Source of the DNA: Gracilaria vermiculophylla
Taxonomy: Eukaryota > Rhodophyta > Florideophyceae > Gracilariales > Gracilariaceae
DNA: 64,000 nt
NCBI GenBank assembly: GCA_019155205.2
Contig: JAHNZQ020000004.1
Coordinates: 3,504,306-3,568,305, forward strand
Reading direction: 5' to 3'
In this document: piece after piece, positions 21,500-32,624 of the stretch
Numbering within the stretch: position 1 is the stretch's first letter
Layout: every line of letters starts with the position of its first letter
Translations under genes and position numbers: made by a program
Notes under the pieces: generated by a model
Seen by the model: the letters and a program-made list of their open reading frames with translations, nothing else
Database searches by the model: none
What the model was told of the DNA's origin: nothing

Positions 21500-23545
21500 T
21501 CTGGGCTCTTTTTGACCATCCGCCTGGGTGCCATTGGGATCTGGGTCCGTTTATGCAACTGCGAATGCTGCGGGAGTGTCACGTTGGTCTTGGTCCTCGT
21601 CGTTTTGGGTGTCGTTAACTTCATTCTCGTTAACCTCTTCGAGGTCGTCATCCAGAACGTAAAACGTGCCGCGGTTTCTGCGGTGGTGATTGTAGTGGCG
21701 GCAGATACGGTATCAGCCACGAGAGTGTCGTCGATTGTGCGATTACCCGTTACGCGAGTCGTAACGTTGGTATTGAGGACAGGGGATGTGGTTATCCCTG
21801 TACCGAGAGGAATCGCGCTGGGGCTTAGTATTAGAGGGCTTTCCACGACTGGTTGGGTAACGGCCAAAACGGGTGTCGGTGCAGAAGGCATCGGTTTGGA
21901 TTGTACCTGGTCCCTGCGGTTCCTTGAAAAGCGCGACATATTTCTAAAGAACATGTTCGAGGGCTGCGGAAAGGGAGGCACAGGTTGGCAATTCTTAGGT
22001 AGCATGGTCCAGTGTAGACGTAGCCCACGGTTTTTTTGCTACTGCGCTCGAAAGAATGCAGTGCTTGTGAGAATCATTTTGTAGCTGAGGTGGGATTTGC
22101 GTGAACATTTTCTCGATTTCGGTAGTGAGTTTTGCATACACGTCATTGAGAGAAGTATCGGTGCTGGTGAACTCGGTGAGCTTCAGCGCTTCCAGTTTTG
22201 AGAAACTGCGCGCTGGTGGCGGTTCATTGTGGAAATGTTTTTCCAGAATTTTCATTGCCTCATCATTGTGATGCACCTGCCCTTTGACGTATTGGCGGAA
22301 TAAAGTTCTCGCGCTTCCAGTGAATAAGTTGTTCAGGAATCAGAAGGCCTCGGACTTCGAGCTGTTGTAGTTCTGCGTAATGTCTTCAAATATTTCCCTT
22401 TTGTCGGGCCAACAGTCATCGATGGTACCTTCGTAACGGCTGCTTATATCTTTAAATGCTGTGGAGAATGCTAAGGCCAGTTCGGATTGGCGATTGGATA
22501 CGCTCTTATCAAAACCATGAGCCTGATGCGCTGCATGGGAATTGAGATACTGGTGCATTGTTGGCTTATTAGCAGTGGTCTGATGAAGGTGCAGACAAGT
22601 GGGATTGTTCTGTTATGGCATGGTTTGAGGGACTGGTGGGGGAGGGGGTGGCTTTGACTCACTGTTGGTGCGGTAGTCGGCGGTGTTCCAGTCCAAACGG
22701 GATGCATCCTGCTTTGGAAGCAGCATATTTTCTTTTACCTCATAGTTCGGATAAGTCCATACGAGGGGGTTTCTCTTGGGTTTCCCATTATACGTCGGAG
22801 TATTTATGGAAATAGTAACTGAAACAGGAGGGTTAGTGTCATCTGCCACGTTCAAACGCTGAACTGCCTGCTGAAGTGTGTGTTCATAAGGCGTTTGAGT
22901 GGGTGGACCGTGCGACTTCGTAAACGGCTGCGGGCGGGTGCAATGGTGCAGTGTGTGCCACATAGGTGCTCCTGGTGTTTGTCCATGTGGTGGAGATGTC
23001 AGACCTATGGCGCGATCCGGGTCGGGGTTGATACGATTATGGACGATAAATTCGGCTACATTCCGTTCGTGTTGGTATGCGGTACCAAACCATATCAGGC
23101 GGGCTAGTCGCAGTGCGCGCGACTTCGTCTCACCAGCGGCAAACGGTGGGACGGGGATGTCAAGTTTAACGAACTTGTCCGTCAACGCAATGTAGATATT
23201 CGGCCTTGAGCAAACTTCGGGGTGTACGAATAACTCTGGCGTGAAGTCCTCTTGCAATGCGGCTATAAGCGTGTAAGCAGATAGATGAGGTCCGCAGCGA
23301 GCCCGGCAGTCTCGTACTCTCTCTACAAAACGCTTTGGCAACTCATTCGTTAACATTGAGCGCGGACAAAATGTTAGCAAGTTGTCTAAAGTGGTGTCAT
23401 TTTCGTCGAAAGACGAGGAGTTGTTGTTCGGAGATGAAGGCGGTGGCGTCCTTGGTTGCGCCTGGGCGGGTTGACCACTCATTGTTGAGATCCTGTCAAT
23501 ACCGTTCAGCAATTTGTAAGCTGATTCGCGAATATCGCTCCACAA
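21500..23545 (-). pseudogene. copia gag, broken
   Basis: A 310-codon ORF starts at 23545 and includes a low-complexity PPPSSPNNNSSS segment and a Pro-rich end (PPPPPPVP). It is followed in other frames by segments at 22558-22340, 22276-21995 and 22005-21412 that keep the same strand. There is no zinc knuckle that I can see. I assign it as gag only from its position upstream of protease and integrase. Confidence 0.5.
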
Positions 23546-23775
23546 AGAGCTTTCTTTGTTGTGTCACACAACGAGCCACATCCGCGTAGGAATTTCATCC
23601 ACTACGACGCAGATGTGGCTTATGTTGTGTTGTTACCTTTTTACGAACATGAAGGGGGAGGAAAAGTTTGACTCCTACAAGTAGCTGTAGAACGTTTGAA
23701 GACCTTTCGCGTAGGCGTCCATTGACAGACGTAAATTGGAGTAGCTACTCTCCATGACCGTTACTTCATCAGCCA
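23535..23775 (-). repeat. direct repeat flanking the copia element (right copy)
   Basis: This matches 17650..17890 over about 240 bp. Its left edge overlaps the first codons of the gag-like ORF, so the conserved block is LTR end plus leader plus gag start. The homologous left copy has the same leader followed by unrelated sequence. Confidence 0.65.
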
Positions 23776-24395
23776 TCCAGCGCGCGTGCCACGTCGCGCG
23801 ATAAGCGCCGCTTTCGCTACTCCAGAGTCCACCGTGCAGACGGACATAAATCGCGCATGCGACGATAACTGTTCTGATGTATACGGCCAACCCGGAATCC
23901 GGTGAATCGACAAAGTACCAGTAAAAATTCTTTTTGGAGGGTGTTGCCCTTGAAAAAATAAAAGAGAAAGATTACGCCGCAGCAACTGTGGACGTAATCT
24001 GAATGTATACTGTAATTAAAAATAGGATTCAAAACTAAGATGCAGAGTTTTGCAATGCCGCGTGAGACAAAGTACAGAAATGCGATGTGTTAGTGAAGCC
24101 GAAACCTTTAGTATTCTACATGTGTCAGGAGCAGTTTTCCGCCAAGCAGTCAATACTCAGCATTCTATCAAGAATGGCTTCTGTTTCGAAACCTGAGCCT
24201 ACTGCGTCTACTAACTCCGAGAAGCTACCATCCTTACGCAGCGCGAGAGAGAGGATTATGTTGGGGTGCAAAGCAGTGTGAAGCGCATATGTAGACTACG
24301 AAAGTTTCCAACATGATTCTGTAGCCTGAAGCGTAAACTAATTTTGTAACGTATGTGAGGATTGCGACAGTAATTAAAATGAAGTTTATCATTAT
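23776..24395. other. no recognised gene
   Basis: Unique sequence between the copia right flank and LTR-2 copy B. Only short ORFs are present, none with recognisable motifs. Confidence 0.45.
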
Positions 24396-24948
24396 TGTAG
24401 TACAGTGGCTCCTAAGGAAATAGGGTGGTTTGGCCTTATGGAATAATATTCCTTAGGAGGGTTCGTATTTTATTAGGTGGGCCACGTGGTGCAGACTTCC
24501 GTACACGTGCGCTACAGTATCCTTAAAGGACGGTAGAATTATTATTTATTTTAGTTAATTTACGCAGGTAATCAGTACAGTAGTGAGATCTGCCGAGGCG
24601 GGCTCCCGGCTTGATATTTAATCTGCCGGTTGAGCTCCACCTCTGGGGTAATAAAGACAAGCACCCTTGTGTCTTCCTCTACTTTTCCGGATGGAGTCTC
24701 TTGTCGATCAACGCAGGTTTCTAAGCCGCCGATCCCCAGTTCGCATCATAGCAGCGCCTCTAGGAGAATTATCCGCCCAGTGAACCTCCCCCTCCGCTTG
24801 GTGTTTGCGGATCCCCATTAAGAATTCCCTTGGCTCGCGACAGCGTATACCTGAGACCACCTTTAGGAATACGCGCCTTTGGAGTCAACAAAAACTCCTA
24901 ACGGACGTTGTGCTTTACTACCTCGAGAGGAGGGCTGACAGTACCACA
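24396..24948 (+). mobile_element. LTR family 2, copy B (553 bp)
   Basis: This TG...CA repeat begins TGTAGTACAGTGGCTCCTAAGG and ends CTGACAGTACCACA. It is the best-preserved copy; others lie at 6159..6713 (reverse), 31916..32258 (truncated) and 34381..34940 (reverse, diverged). The end sequences form a short imperfect inverted repeat, as in LTRs. No internal retroelement region or target duplication (ATTAT versus GTTAG) is attached. Confidence 0.75.
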
Positions 24949-25199
24949 GTTAGGAAACGTAAGTGTCATGCCATTTTTATGACTTGTGCCTTGATGCGCT
25001 TTATTGTCATAAGCATTATTGAATTATGGCCTGCACACTTTTGTCATGTTTGAATATGGTTTGTAGCATTGCGTATCTCTGTTTTTAAGGGTAGTTTTCA
25101 TTCTGATTAGAATGGAGCGCCAAAATCACTGTATAAGTTGTGATCGAGGCCCCTCGAAGTAAATGCAAACCAGAGTAGACGAACTTTTTCTGCACTCCC

Positions 25200-26560
25200 T
25201 TAACTTTCCCTTTTCTCTGCTGACCTTCAATAGCGAGTCGGCGTGGAGGTGGAGTGACGGGGCAATAGATGTGCAATGCCCTGGCACATTCCAATATGGG
25301 TTACGACGCGTAAAAGAAAAATCAGTGGGGTGGCGAAGCGCACGGCGCTATTGCATTGCACGCAGAGATGCGCAGCGCGGCGAAGACGAGTCGGCAGAGC
25401 AGCCAAGCGGCGGGGTGGCACAGAGCTCAGCGTGCGAGCTTGGCGTGTGAGCGGCAAGCGCTGAGACGCTCAAGACGGCAGAATTGAGTCAACATTGCGG
25501 CAAAGTGGCTGGGCGACAGAGGTGCGTCGCGCTTCAGCGCTGCATTTAAAAGCGTGGCGTGGCGGGCACAAGCCGGCAAGACCTTGGCGCGGCAGAGCGG
25601 CGAAGCGCACAGCTCGAGCGCAAGGAAAGCTGAGATGTGTAACGCGGCGACAACACGACAGCATAGGGGTAGGGATGCTGGGCGGCAAATAGCATGGCAT
25701 GCGAGCCGTGCGCACTGAAACGCCCGAGGCGGCAAAACTGAGTCATCCATAAGTGGAGCGGCGGAGGGAAAGATGTGCAACGCACTACCACGCTGGCCAA
25801 AGACGCGTGGCGCAGCGAAGACCTGTCGCTCAGGCGGTGGTGAAGCGGAACGGTAGGGCGATGAGACGATGAGGCGGTGGTGTGGAGGGGCAACGAAAAG
25901 TGTGGCACGTGCATGCGTCTCGCAGAGAAGTGCGGCGCCGCGGAAACGATTCGTTGTGGCAGTGGGGCAGCACAGGCACGTGGCGGCGGTGCAGCGCAGG
26001 CATGGGCTGGCAAGAAGCACAACGCGCACTCGCGCTCCCCTGATACGCGTGGTTTGGCGCACCACGGGGCGCGGCCCACGTGTGCATGCTGAACGCAGTC
26101 CACGTGTGCATGCACAGGGCGCAGTTTATGTGTGCCTACTAGGTTTACAGCAAGTGTGCGAGCTTTCCGCCTCTCCCGCCAATTAGCAACACTTGCGGTG
26201 CACTGTGGTTGATGAGCTTCTGCCGTTGGCGTCACTGGTGTGGGCGCGTGGAACTGGCGGGATGCTTCATGCTCGTGATATGAGCGGCTATAAAGCGCCT
26301 TGTTTTGCATTGCATCTAGGCGCGCTCCAAGAGCCTGCTGCATGCAGTTCGATTGGAATGCGGACTGTAGCACGGGGGCCGGGAGATGGCGGCCGTATAT
26401 TAGGCTGTGGCGCCAACGGCGTGTCACGGGAGACTTGGACGCGGTTTCAGCGTTAAACATAACGCTTACATTCGGCACGTCATCGCTGAGTGCGCATCCA
26501 ACGGCATTGATGGGGGAGAGGGTGGTGGTGGCTGCAGCGTGCGGCCGCGGCGCTAGAGGC
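25200..26560 (-). repeat. GC-rich satellite-like block
   Basis: Strongly GC-rich DNA with recurring short blocks (GGCGAAGCGCACGGCGC, GCAGAGCGGCGAAGCGCACAG, GGCGGCAAAACTGAGTC/GGCGGCAGAATTGAGTC). Overlapping Ala/Arg/His-rich ORFs run on all frames, as expected for a decayed tandem repeat rather than a gene. Part of it corresponds in reverse to 6940..7340. Two 14-bp CCACGTGTGCATGC repeats lie at about 26065-26115. A Tc1/mariner element interrupts the block at its right end. Confidence 0.55.
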
Positions 26561-26725
26561 AAATACATAAAGTCTGTTTCAAAAATATAGGACACCTGGC
26601 ATTTTGATGCAAATCATCAATTTTAGTACTGTAGGCCTATGCAAACCAGTTTTTGAAAAATGCTAAGTTAAAAAATCGTTTCAAAATGATAGGACAATTT
26701 ACTTCAAACGGTCATTATCTCTTGT

Positions 26726-27339
26726 TCAATAATTGATTTTTGCACCTTTTTGCTGGATTACACTAATGCAACGCTTTGGCATTGAATCTATGTAAGAATC
26801 TATAGTTGAACTATTGATAGTTTTNNNNNNNNNNNNNNNNNNNNNNNNNNNNNNNNNNNNNNNNNNNNNNNNNNNNNNNNNNNNNNNNNNNNNNNNNNNN
26901 NNNNNNNNNNNNNNNNNNNNNNNNATTCATTTTTCCAGCAAGCCATCTGAGCACTCCATGCAACGCGATTTGCTTTATGGTGGTCCTGCAAAACGAATGT
27001 TTTTTTCATCTTTATGAATCGATACAAATTTGTTTGTTTGATTGCTCGCCAAACTGTTGATTTTGAGACTTGTTTAGGCAATGCTTTTGCAATTTTTGTG
27101 CACGACGCACTTCCTCGCAATAGTTCGCGCTTTATACTCCTCTCATCAGCTGGTTTCAGAAGTTTCGGGCGTCCAGGGGAACGTTTAAATCCATATTTTG
27201 TCGGATTTGATAGAAAAGATGCTACAACATGACGCGAACGGCCGAGGTTTTTAGCAATATTGAACACGTTGTGTCCTTCTGCTTTATATTTAAGGATTCG
27301 GTGCTGTTCTGAAAGCGAAAGAGGACTTCCTCTCGCCAT
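26726..27339 (-). CDS. Tc1/mariner transposase, middle missing in gap
   Basis: The start at 27339 (MARGSPLSLSEQHRILKYKA) opens a paired helix-turn-helix DNA-binding region: HNVFNIAKNLGRSRHVVASFL, then a GRPK hook, then KIAKALPKQVSKSTVWRAI. The region preceding the DDE domain (KMKKTFVLQDHHKANRVAW) follows, and sequence stops at the N run. Left of the gap, in a different apparent frame, the minus strand reads DSYIDSMPKRCISVIQQKG and stops at 26726, a typical Tc1 C-terminus. The DDE catalytic core lies entirely in the missing sequence. No stop codon interrupts the visible parts, so this copy may have been intact. Confidence 0.75.
26825..26924. other. assembly gap (100 N)
   Basis: Exactly 100 N, the usual placeholder for a gap of unknown size. 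Flanking transposase fragments are out of phase across it, and the homologous element at 35021..36310 is longer. The true gap is therefore probably near 480 bp. Confidence 0.95.
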
Positions 27340-27478
27340 AACTGAGGGATACTACGGAATGTCCTATGTTTTTGAAACGAGTTTTTGATGGTATTAACGA
27401 AGGGGGGTGGCCACAGTAGGCAAAAATCCATATTTTGGCGCGCTTTTTCAGTGTCCTATATTTTTGAAACGCACTGTA

Positions 27479-30224
27479 CCTTGCGCCCTGCATGTCGTCG
27501 GACAGAATGCCTTTTCCGGGCGCTTGGACTCCGCGCATGTAACAGCGCTGAGCGCCCAGACCAGCTTTGGCGCTCGCAGCCAGTCTCGCCCAGGCCGCCT
27601 CCTCGAGATACCGATTGTGGTGACTGTAAGCCCAGGGCCCTCGGTGCCGCCGCCTCTCACAACCGCGACACGAGACCGCACACCAGTGCTGCTGTGTGCT
27701 CGTGACCTTGACACTGCGCTCATCATACTCGAGCCGTTGTCTAACTTTGGGTCTCGCACCTCGATCTCTTCGATTTCAGTGAAAATGATTCTGGATTCCG
27801 CGAACTCTTTCTATGCCTCGCGTGTAGCCCGCAGTAGGAAAAGCCCCCTGGTACCGCCTAGGCTCGATGGCTGTGTAACACCCTTCTTAAGATACATAAT
27901 TGTAGATTCTACTGGGAAGCTTTTTTAGTCGACTCCTTCATTTTTTCCAGGATAGTGCTGAGTGACAAACAAGCACCAGAAACGTGCACAACTATCATTG
28001 CCTTATTTCCTTTGCGCAAACCCTAAACCCATGCATCAAAATCTTCTCTAGCGTTTAGGTTTCTTGTATTCTTGTTATAGCTTGCAATAATATATATAGC
28101 ATACTTGAAACAGTAAAACGCGGACTTTTGCCACCTGTAATTCAGAAAATTATTTGTATACCTAATGATCTATCTTCGTCGATTTTCCACTTTTTCAAGA
28201 GAAGACGAATAAGTACAATCTTTCTTGCATCGCATCCGTCTTTCCAAAGCGATATAATCTCCCATGAAAACTGGAAAATATTCCAAATATGTGTTTTAAA
28301 AAACCTTCTGCAGGACACTGATTCGGGGAATGCGCTTGTTGCTGCTTTAAAAAATGATTGTTGTGCTCGGGCCTTTTCTCTCGTCATTGTGATTTGTTTA
28401 AACATTCGTGTTCTAGTGGAGGGCGTATTATATATGTAACATTGCACTCGTTGCTGTATGGCACAAGTTTTAGTTCTTTTTGTAAAAGAAAAAGAGGTTT
28501 GAGGGGTTCGTTTTTCCAAAAACTTCTAACTTGTTTATTTCATTTTTTTAATGGAAATCATTCTCTGAAAACATGGATGTTGCTCTTTCGTGCAATTTTT
28601 GATGAGAAATCGAACTAGGAACCAGAGCTTTACAGGTACAACCCCATTTTCTAGATTCCGTCTCCGTAACCTGACGAAGAAGGCGAAAACCACACCCGTT
28701 TCATGCACCATGAATTGGTTTCGGATAAACCATGGGGTCCATGCCTCAAGACCCATTTCCATGCTGGAGATCCTCACACCTATGTGTTTTTCATATCTGA
28801 TTTATTACAAATTTCAAAAACCTCATTGGAGCGTTAGTTGCATATGTACCATTTTCAAAATGTTTTTAAAAAATGAAAAATTTTAAAATTTTTAAAATAG
28901 AATGCAAAACATTTAGTATATTTTTGTAAGTGCAAAGAAGGTATTAGCATTATCAATTTGTGTTCATTACGGTCACCACCGTTGATTTTGAAGTTGAACC
29001 ATTAACAAAAAGTTCAAAAGCTCATTTAGTATCTCAGGGCAAAGTGATTGAATTGATACTCTTTGAAATCCAGAAAATGAATTTCAAAATCAAGCGAGGC
29101 TCAAATCGCGCAATGAGCTTTAACATTCTGCTCAGAGGGAATCAACGACGGCCAAAATAAAACTTGCGAGAAGATTCAAAACGAGTTTTGCGAGACAACA
29201 AAACGTTGGAGATCCCACGACGGGAAATGTAAGTAGTTTTATTTTTGTACTTAATCTTTTGGCTGACTATTGTAGATTCTGCACTACGAAATCTTTGAAA
29301 AACGATTCTATGGGAGCTATGGAGCAAGGTCTTAGAATAGTCTGATGTCAACATGGTCACGATCAACATTGGTACACGAATTCAGATGGATCAGCAACAG
29401 GAAATCCACTTGTTGGTAGTCAAGATTTAAGAAGAATACGAAGACCGCATAAGGGTTCATCTAGCGCGATTTGGAAATGTTACAAGTCGTCCCCGTTCTT
29501 TTACAGTATGTCATGTTTGTGATATCGCGGAGCGTTTCTGGTATGGATGTGGAATACCTGTTGAGATTTCAGATACTGCTCGACATTCTAATCTGGTGGA
29601 TGGTTTGAATCTTGGGCTTCTTTTCGATGAAATTTCAAAAAGAAGAGTAAATATTATTTACGTGTGGTCCGGTAGACTTCAAATTCTGATGTGTGAATCA
29701 ATAAAAAAACTCAACATTTCAAACAAACTACGAACTGAGAGAATGGGAGGGGAACACGGTTCTCCATCACTCAGTTTTCATGGATCCGTTTACATCCTTA
29801 TCATCAAGGTTCTCTATAAGAATATGCATCCGTCGCCCAATTTCTTGTGATATCAAGTGCAGTGGAGGTCAGCGGGACAAAGGGAAAGTTGAGGTTATGC
29901 AAAGGAAGTTCGCCATCTCTGCCTCGGATTTACTTGGAGGCGCCTTGAGGCCACCTTATATAACGGCAAACTTGCATCAACTCGATAAGAGCGTACGCTA
30001 CACAACGAAGCAGAGACAATCAATAATACTAATCATATTTACGCATTTCATAAATGTGTTACGCAAAATGTTAACCACAATTCAATTTGGCTGACAAAAA
30101 CAAAGCACAACAAGGCACAAGTGATGCACAACAAGGCATAACAGTTACGTACACTCACAAGAGCATCACATTGCAAAGATTCACGGATCCTGTTGGTCAA
30201 CGTAGTCCGGTTCCATATACAACA
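27479..30224. other. no recognised gene; short ORF fragments
   Basis: Moderate-GC sequence to about 27930 continues the GC-rich block interrupted by the mariner element. From 27930 on it is AT-rich with only scattered ORFs. One open stretch on the plus strand (about 29430-29850, including FTVCHVCDIAERFWYGCGIP) has an amino-acid composition that could be coding, but it lacks a family match I recognise and a start codon at its beginning. It is probably a relic of a transposon. Confidence 0.4.
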
Positions 30225-30345
30225 GGCTTCTATGTCACCTTAGTCAGCACATTACAGCACCGCGTCACTGTTTTCACAATAGCTTACATTCCAGCTCATC
30301 GATAAGCGTCACAAATAGCATATGCGTTGCGATAGCAGGGACAGT
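30225..30345 (+). repeat. dispersed ~120-bp repeat, copy 2
   Basis: Matches 6790..6905 in order and orientation (GTCAGCACATTA, CGCGTCACTGT, ACATTCCAGCTCAT, AGCATATGCG). Just upstream (30090-30145) an 11-bp motif GCACAACAAGG is repeated in tandem. Confidence 0.6.
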
Positions 30346-31915
30346 AGCGCATTCCTGCTAACAAAATTTAGAAGGGAAGGGCAGTTTCTAAATCCATCTA
30401 GGCCTTTGAGTTCCAAAAGCTTTACTTCTTTGCTTCGTCGCTGTTTGGGCGACATTGGGCTTGGAAAAGAAGAGTTAAGGATGAAACCAGGTCATTAAAG
30501 TAAAAGAGGAAGTGTGCAGCTGTACAGGTCCCTTAGATTGAAGGACGAAATTATTTTGAAAATCATTCAAATGAAATGTTTCAAAGCATACGCAAACTAT
30601 TGCGTGGAGTGCAACGAATCTCACCAAGTCAACGTTCTTCGTTTTTTTTCGTAAAGGACTACAATGAGCCCGCAAGAAAAATTGTGGACAAACCGAATGT
30701 ACTGGATGTTGAGTCAAACATTACGAAGTGGATGGAGGATAAGGACATGAGTAAAGACAATCAGGGATAAATGGAAAACACGGCTGATCGTGTTTGTTAG
30801 TTATGCGTCTAGGATATTCGGACAAAAACAATCTTTTATCGGCCTGATCTTTCCTGTGAAATTTGGTACACACTTGGAAAATTGCAGAAGCCGGAGAAGT
30901 GTCTCAAGTAGAAGTACGTTCATGAGACCTTCTTACAGATTAATGGCTTCAAGAATGTACCATTCCGACTCATTGGGAATGTAATGATCAGTGGTCAAAT
31001 GTAGAATGTTGCTGATTCTCACTGCCACAAGTTTGTGGCATAACGTACAAGACACAAACTGATAGGCTCCTAATAAGTGAGAATGAGGACATGGGAGATT
31101 GAACAGCTATAAAAGCTGCCAATAAACTTCCAAACCGATGCACTAAATGGAGATTCCGATTCTTCGTGCAGGATAGCAAGTCTTTCGTTTAAATTCCTTG
31201 TCACCCGCGTCTTGGACGATTCTATAGCGCACTGCGCTTTAGGGGTATCCGCATCTGCTATCGTTGTACCCCGTGTGCGGCGCGGTGCCGCAGCTGCCGC
31301 AATTCAAACGCAAGCAGCAGAAATTAGAGATATATCATGGTGCTGAAGCGCACCTTGTCGTCGCTTAGCGTCCCCTGCTCGTCTTATATAGGCAACGCCG
31401 CGCCGATTTATGGTAGTGAGTGGGACGGGATCTTGAGTGAGGCCATAGTGCTTAGTATCCTCCACACCTATCATCGTCCTGCTGCGAGTTCAGCTCCCCA
31501 CTGCAACTGCCGCATCCCGATCGCAGGCCACATAGCTGGTGGCACGTGGGTGCACCGCACCGCGGATACTCTCCTTGGCCTCGCCGCGTTCAATTCGGAT
31601 GGCCAAGTGTGCGGTAAGGTGCTCGCAGGCTGGGGTCGTCCAAGCGCTTGCCAATGCGGCACAAACAGGTTGTGCTCTCATAACACCAGGCCTTTACGCG
31701 GCAAAGAGCAGGTGGAGGCGGCGGTGGCGGTGGCGGAGGTGGCAACGACGGTAGGGATGGCGGCAAAGACCGAGGCGAGAACGCACGCATGCGTGCGCCT
31801 CATGGTAAAGTCGGGCGGTAGAACCAGCAGAATATTGATCTATGGCGGCGACGGCGGTGGCGGCAGTGGCCAGTGTGTGAGCGACAGTGGCGGCTACAAT
31901 GGTCAAAATGCCCAC
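30346..31915. other. no recognised gene; GGN microsatellite
   Basis: AT-rich to 31240, then GC-rich from about 31250 to 31915. A GGC/GGT/GGA-rich microsatellite lies at about 31710-31745 with smaller runs near 31845-31870. A 236-codon ORF spans this zone but ends inside the LTR-2 copy and is compositionally biased; I do not call it a gene. Confidence 0.45.
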
Positions 31916-32258
31916 TGTAGTACAGTGGCTCCTAAGGGAAAAATGGTGGTTTGGCCTCATGGTATAATATTCCTCAGAAGGGCTCGTATTCTATTAACTG
32001 AGCCCCGTGGTGCACAATTCTTCCCGCGTGCGCTACAGTATCCTTAAAGGACGGTAGAATTATTTTTTTAAAGTTAATTTACGCAGGTATTTACTATAGT
32101 AGTAAGACCTGCCGAGGCGGGCTCCCGGCTTGATACTTAATCTGCCGGTTGAGCTCCACCTCTGGGGAAGTAAAGACAAGCACCCTTGAGTCTTCATCTA
32201 CTTCTCCGGTTGGAGACTTCCGTCGATCATCCTCAGGTTGCAAAGCCGCCGATCCAAA
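31916..32258 (+). mobile_element. LTR family 2, copy C, 3'-truncated
   Basis: Begins TGTAGTACAGTGGCTCCTAAGG like copy B and follows it closely through the CTGCCGAGGCGGGCTCCCGG and TTGAGCTCCACCTCTGG blocks. It is cut off at AAAGCCGCCGATCC (about 32258), after which unrelated AT-rich sequence begins. Confidence 0.75.
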
Positions 32259-32624
32259 CAATTGAATTTTTACCTTTAGTAGACCTATGGTGTTGCATGA
32301 TTGGTAATCGAAAACTTTATTGTACTGCTACATATTCTCTCTATCTATATTTTATTAAATGTATTAGTGCTTCTTTTCTAGTATCGTGCTGCACTGTTAC
32401 TCTAAAATGAAATAAGCCATGATGACGATGAGCGGTCTTCTAAGGCGTTTCTTGATTTTTTTGCATAACACTTTTAAAAAAGAAGTCCGGCTTTGCTGTT
32501 TGAGATACTTTTGAAGACATCTGCGGGATTAGCTTTTAGAATTATATACGTGTTTTCAAAAAATGTTTGCACTTTAGGGTAGAAACAAAAATCCCACTAC
32601 TACACATGGAAACCTCTTTGACTA

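Larger units (their letters stand above)
18039..23545 (-). mobile_element. Ty1/copia retrotransposon, decayed, gag to RNase H
   Basis: Minus-strand remnants appear in copia order from right to left: gag (about 23545-21500), aspartic protease-like (about 21490-20780), integrase (20656-20132), RT (19774-18970) and RNase H end (18437-18039). Several stops and frameshifts separate the pieces. It is a different lineage from the element at 0.65-4.5 kb: its integrase carries the GVESxNSLxxGxRY motif rather than the NGxAE form. Confidence 0.8.
26568..27478 (-). mobile_element. Tc1/mariner element with IR/DR ends, containing assembly gap
   Basis: Terminal inverted repeats sit at both edges: GTTTCAAAAATATAGGACAC at 26576 and its reverse complement at 27451-27471, next to TA dinucleotides (26568-26569 and 27477-27478). 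A second, inner copy of the same motif lies about 100 bp inside each end (26677-26697 and 27359-27379). This gives the inverted/direct repeat layout known from some Tc1-type elements. A transposase ORF lies between. A 1290-bp diverged copy at 35021..36310 indicates that this copy should be about 380 bp longer than shown. Confidence 0.85.

Noticed and set aside
6714..24953. GTTAG flank shared by LTR-2 copies A and B, as if they were ends of one inverted insertion
   Set aside because: The copies are in opposite orientation with no internal retroelement sequence attached, and a 5-bp match can occur by chance.
31337..32047. 236-codon ORF
   Set aside because: It runs into LTR-2 copy C and is dominated by GGN microsatellite sequence.
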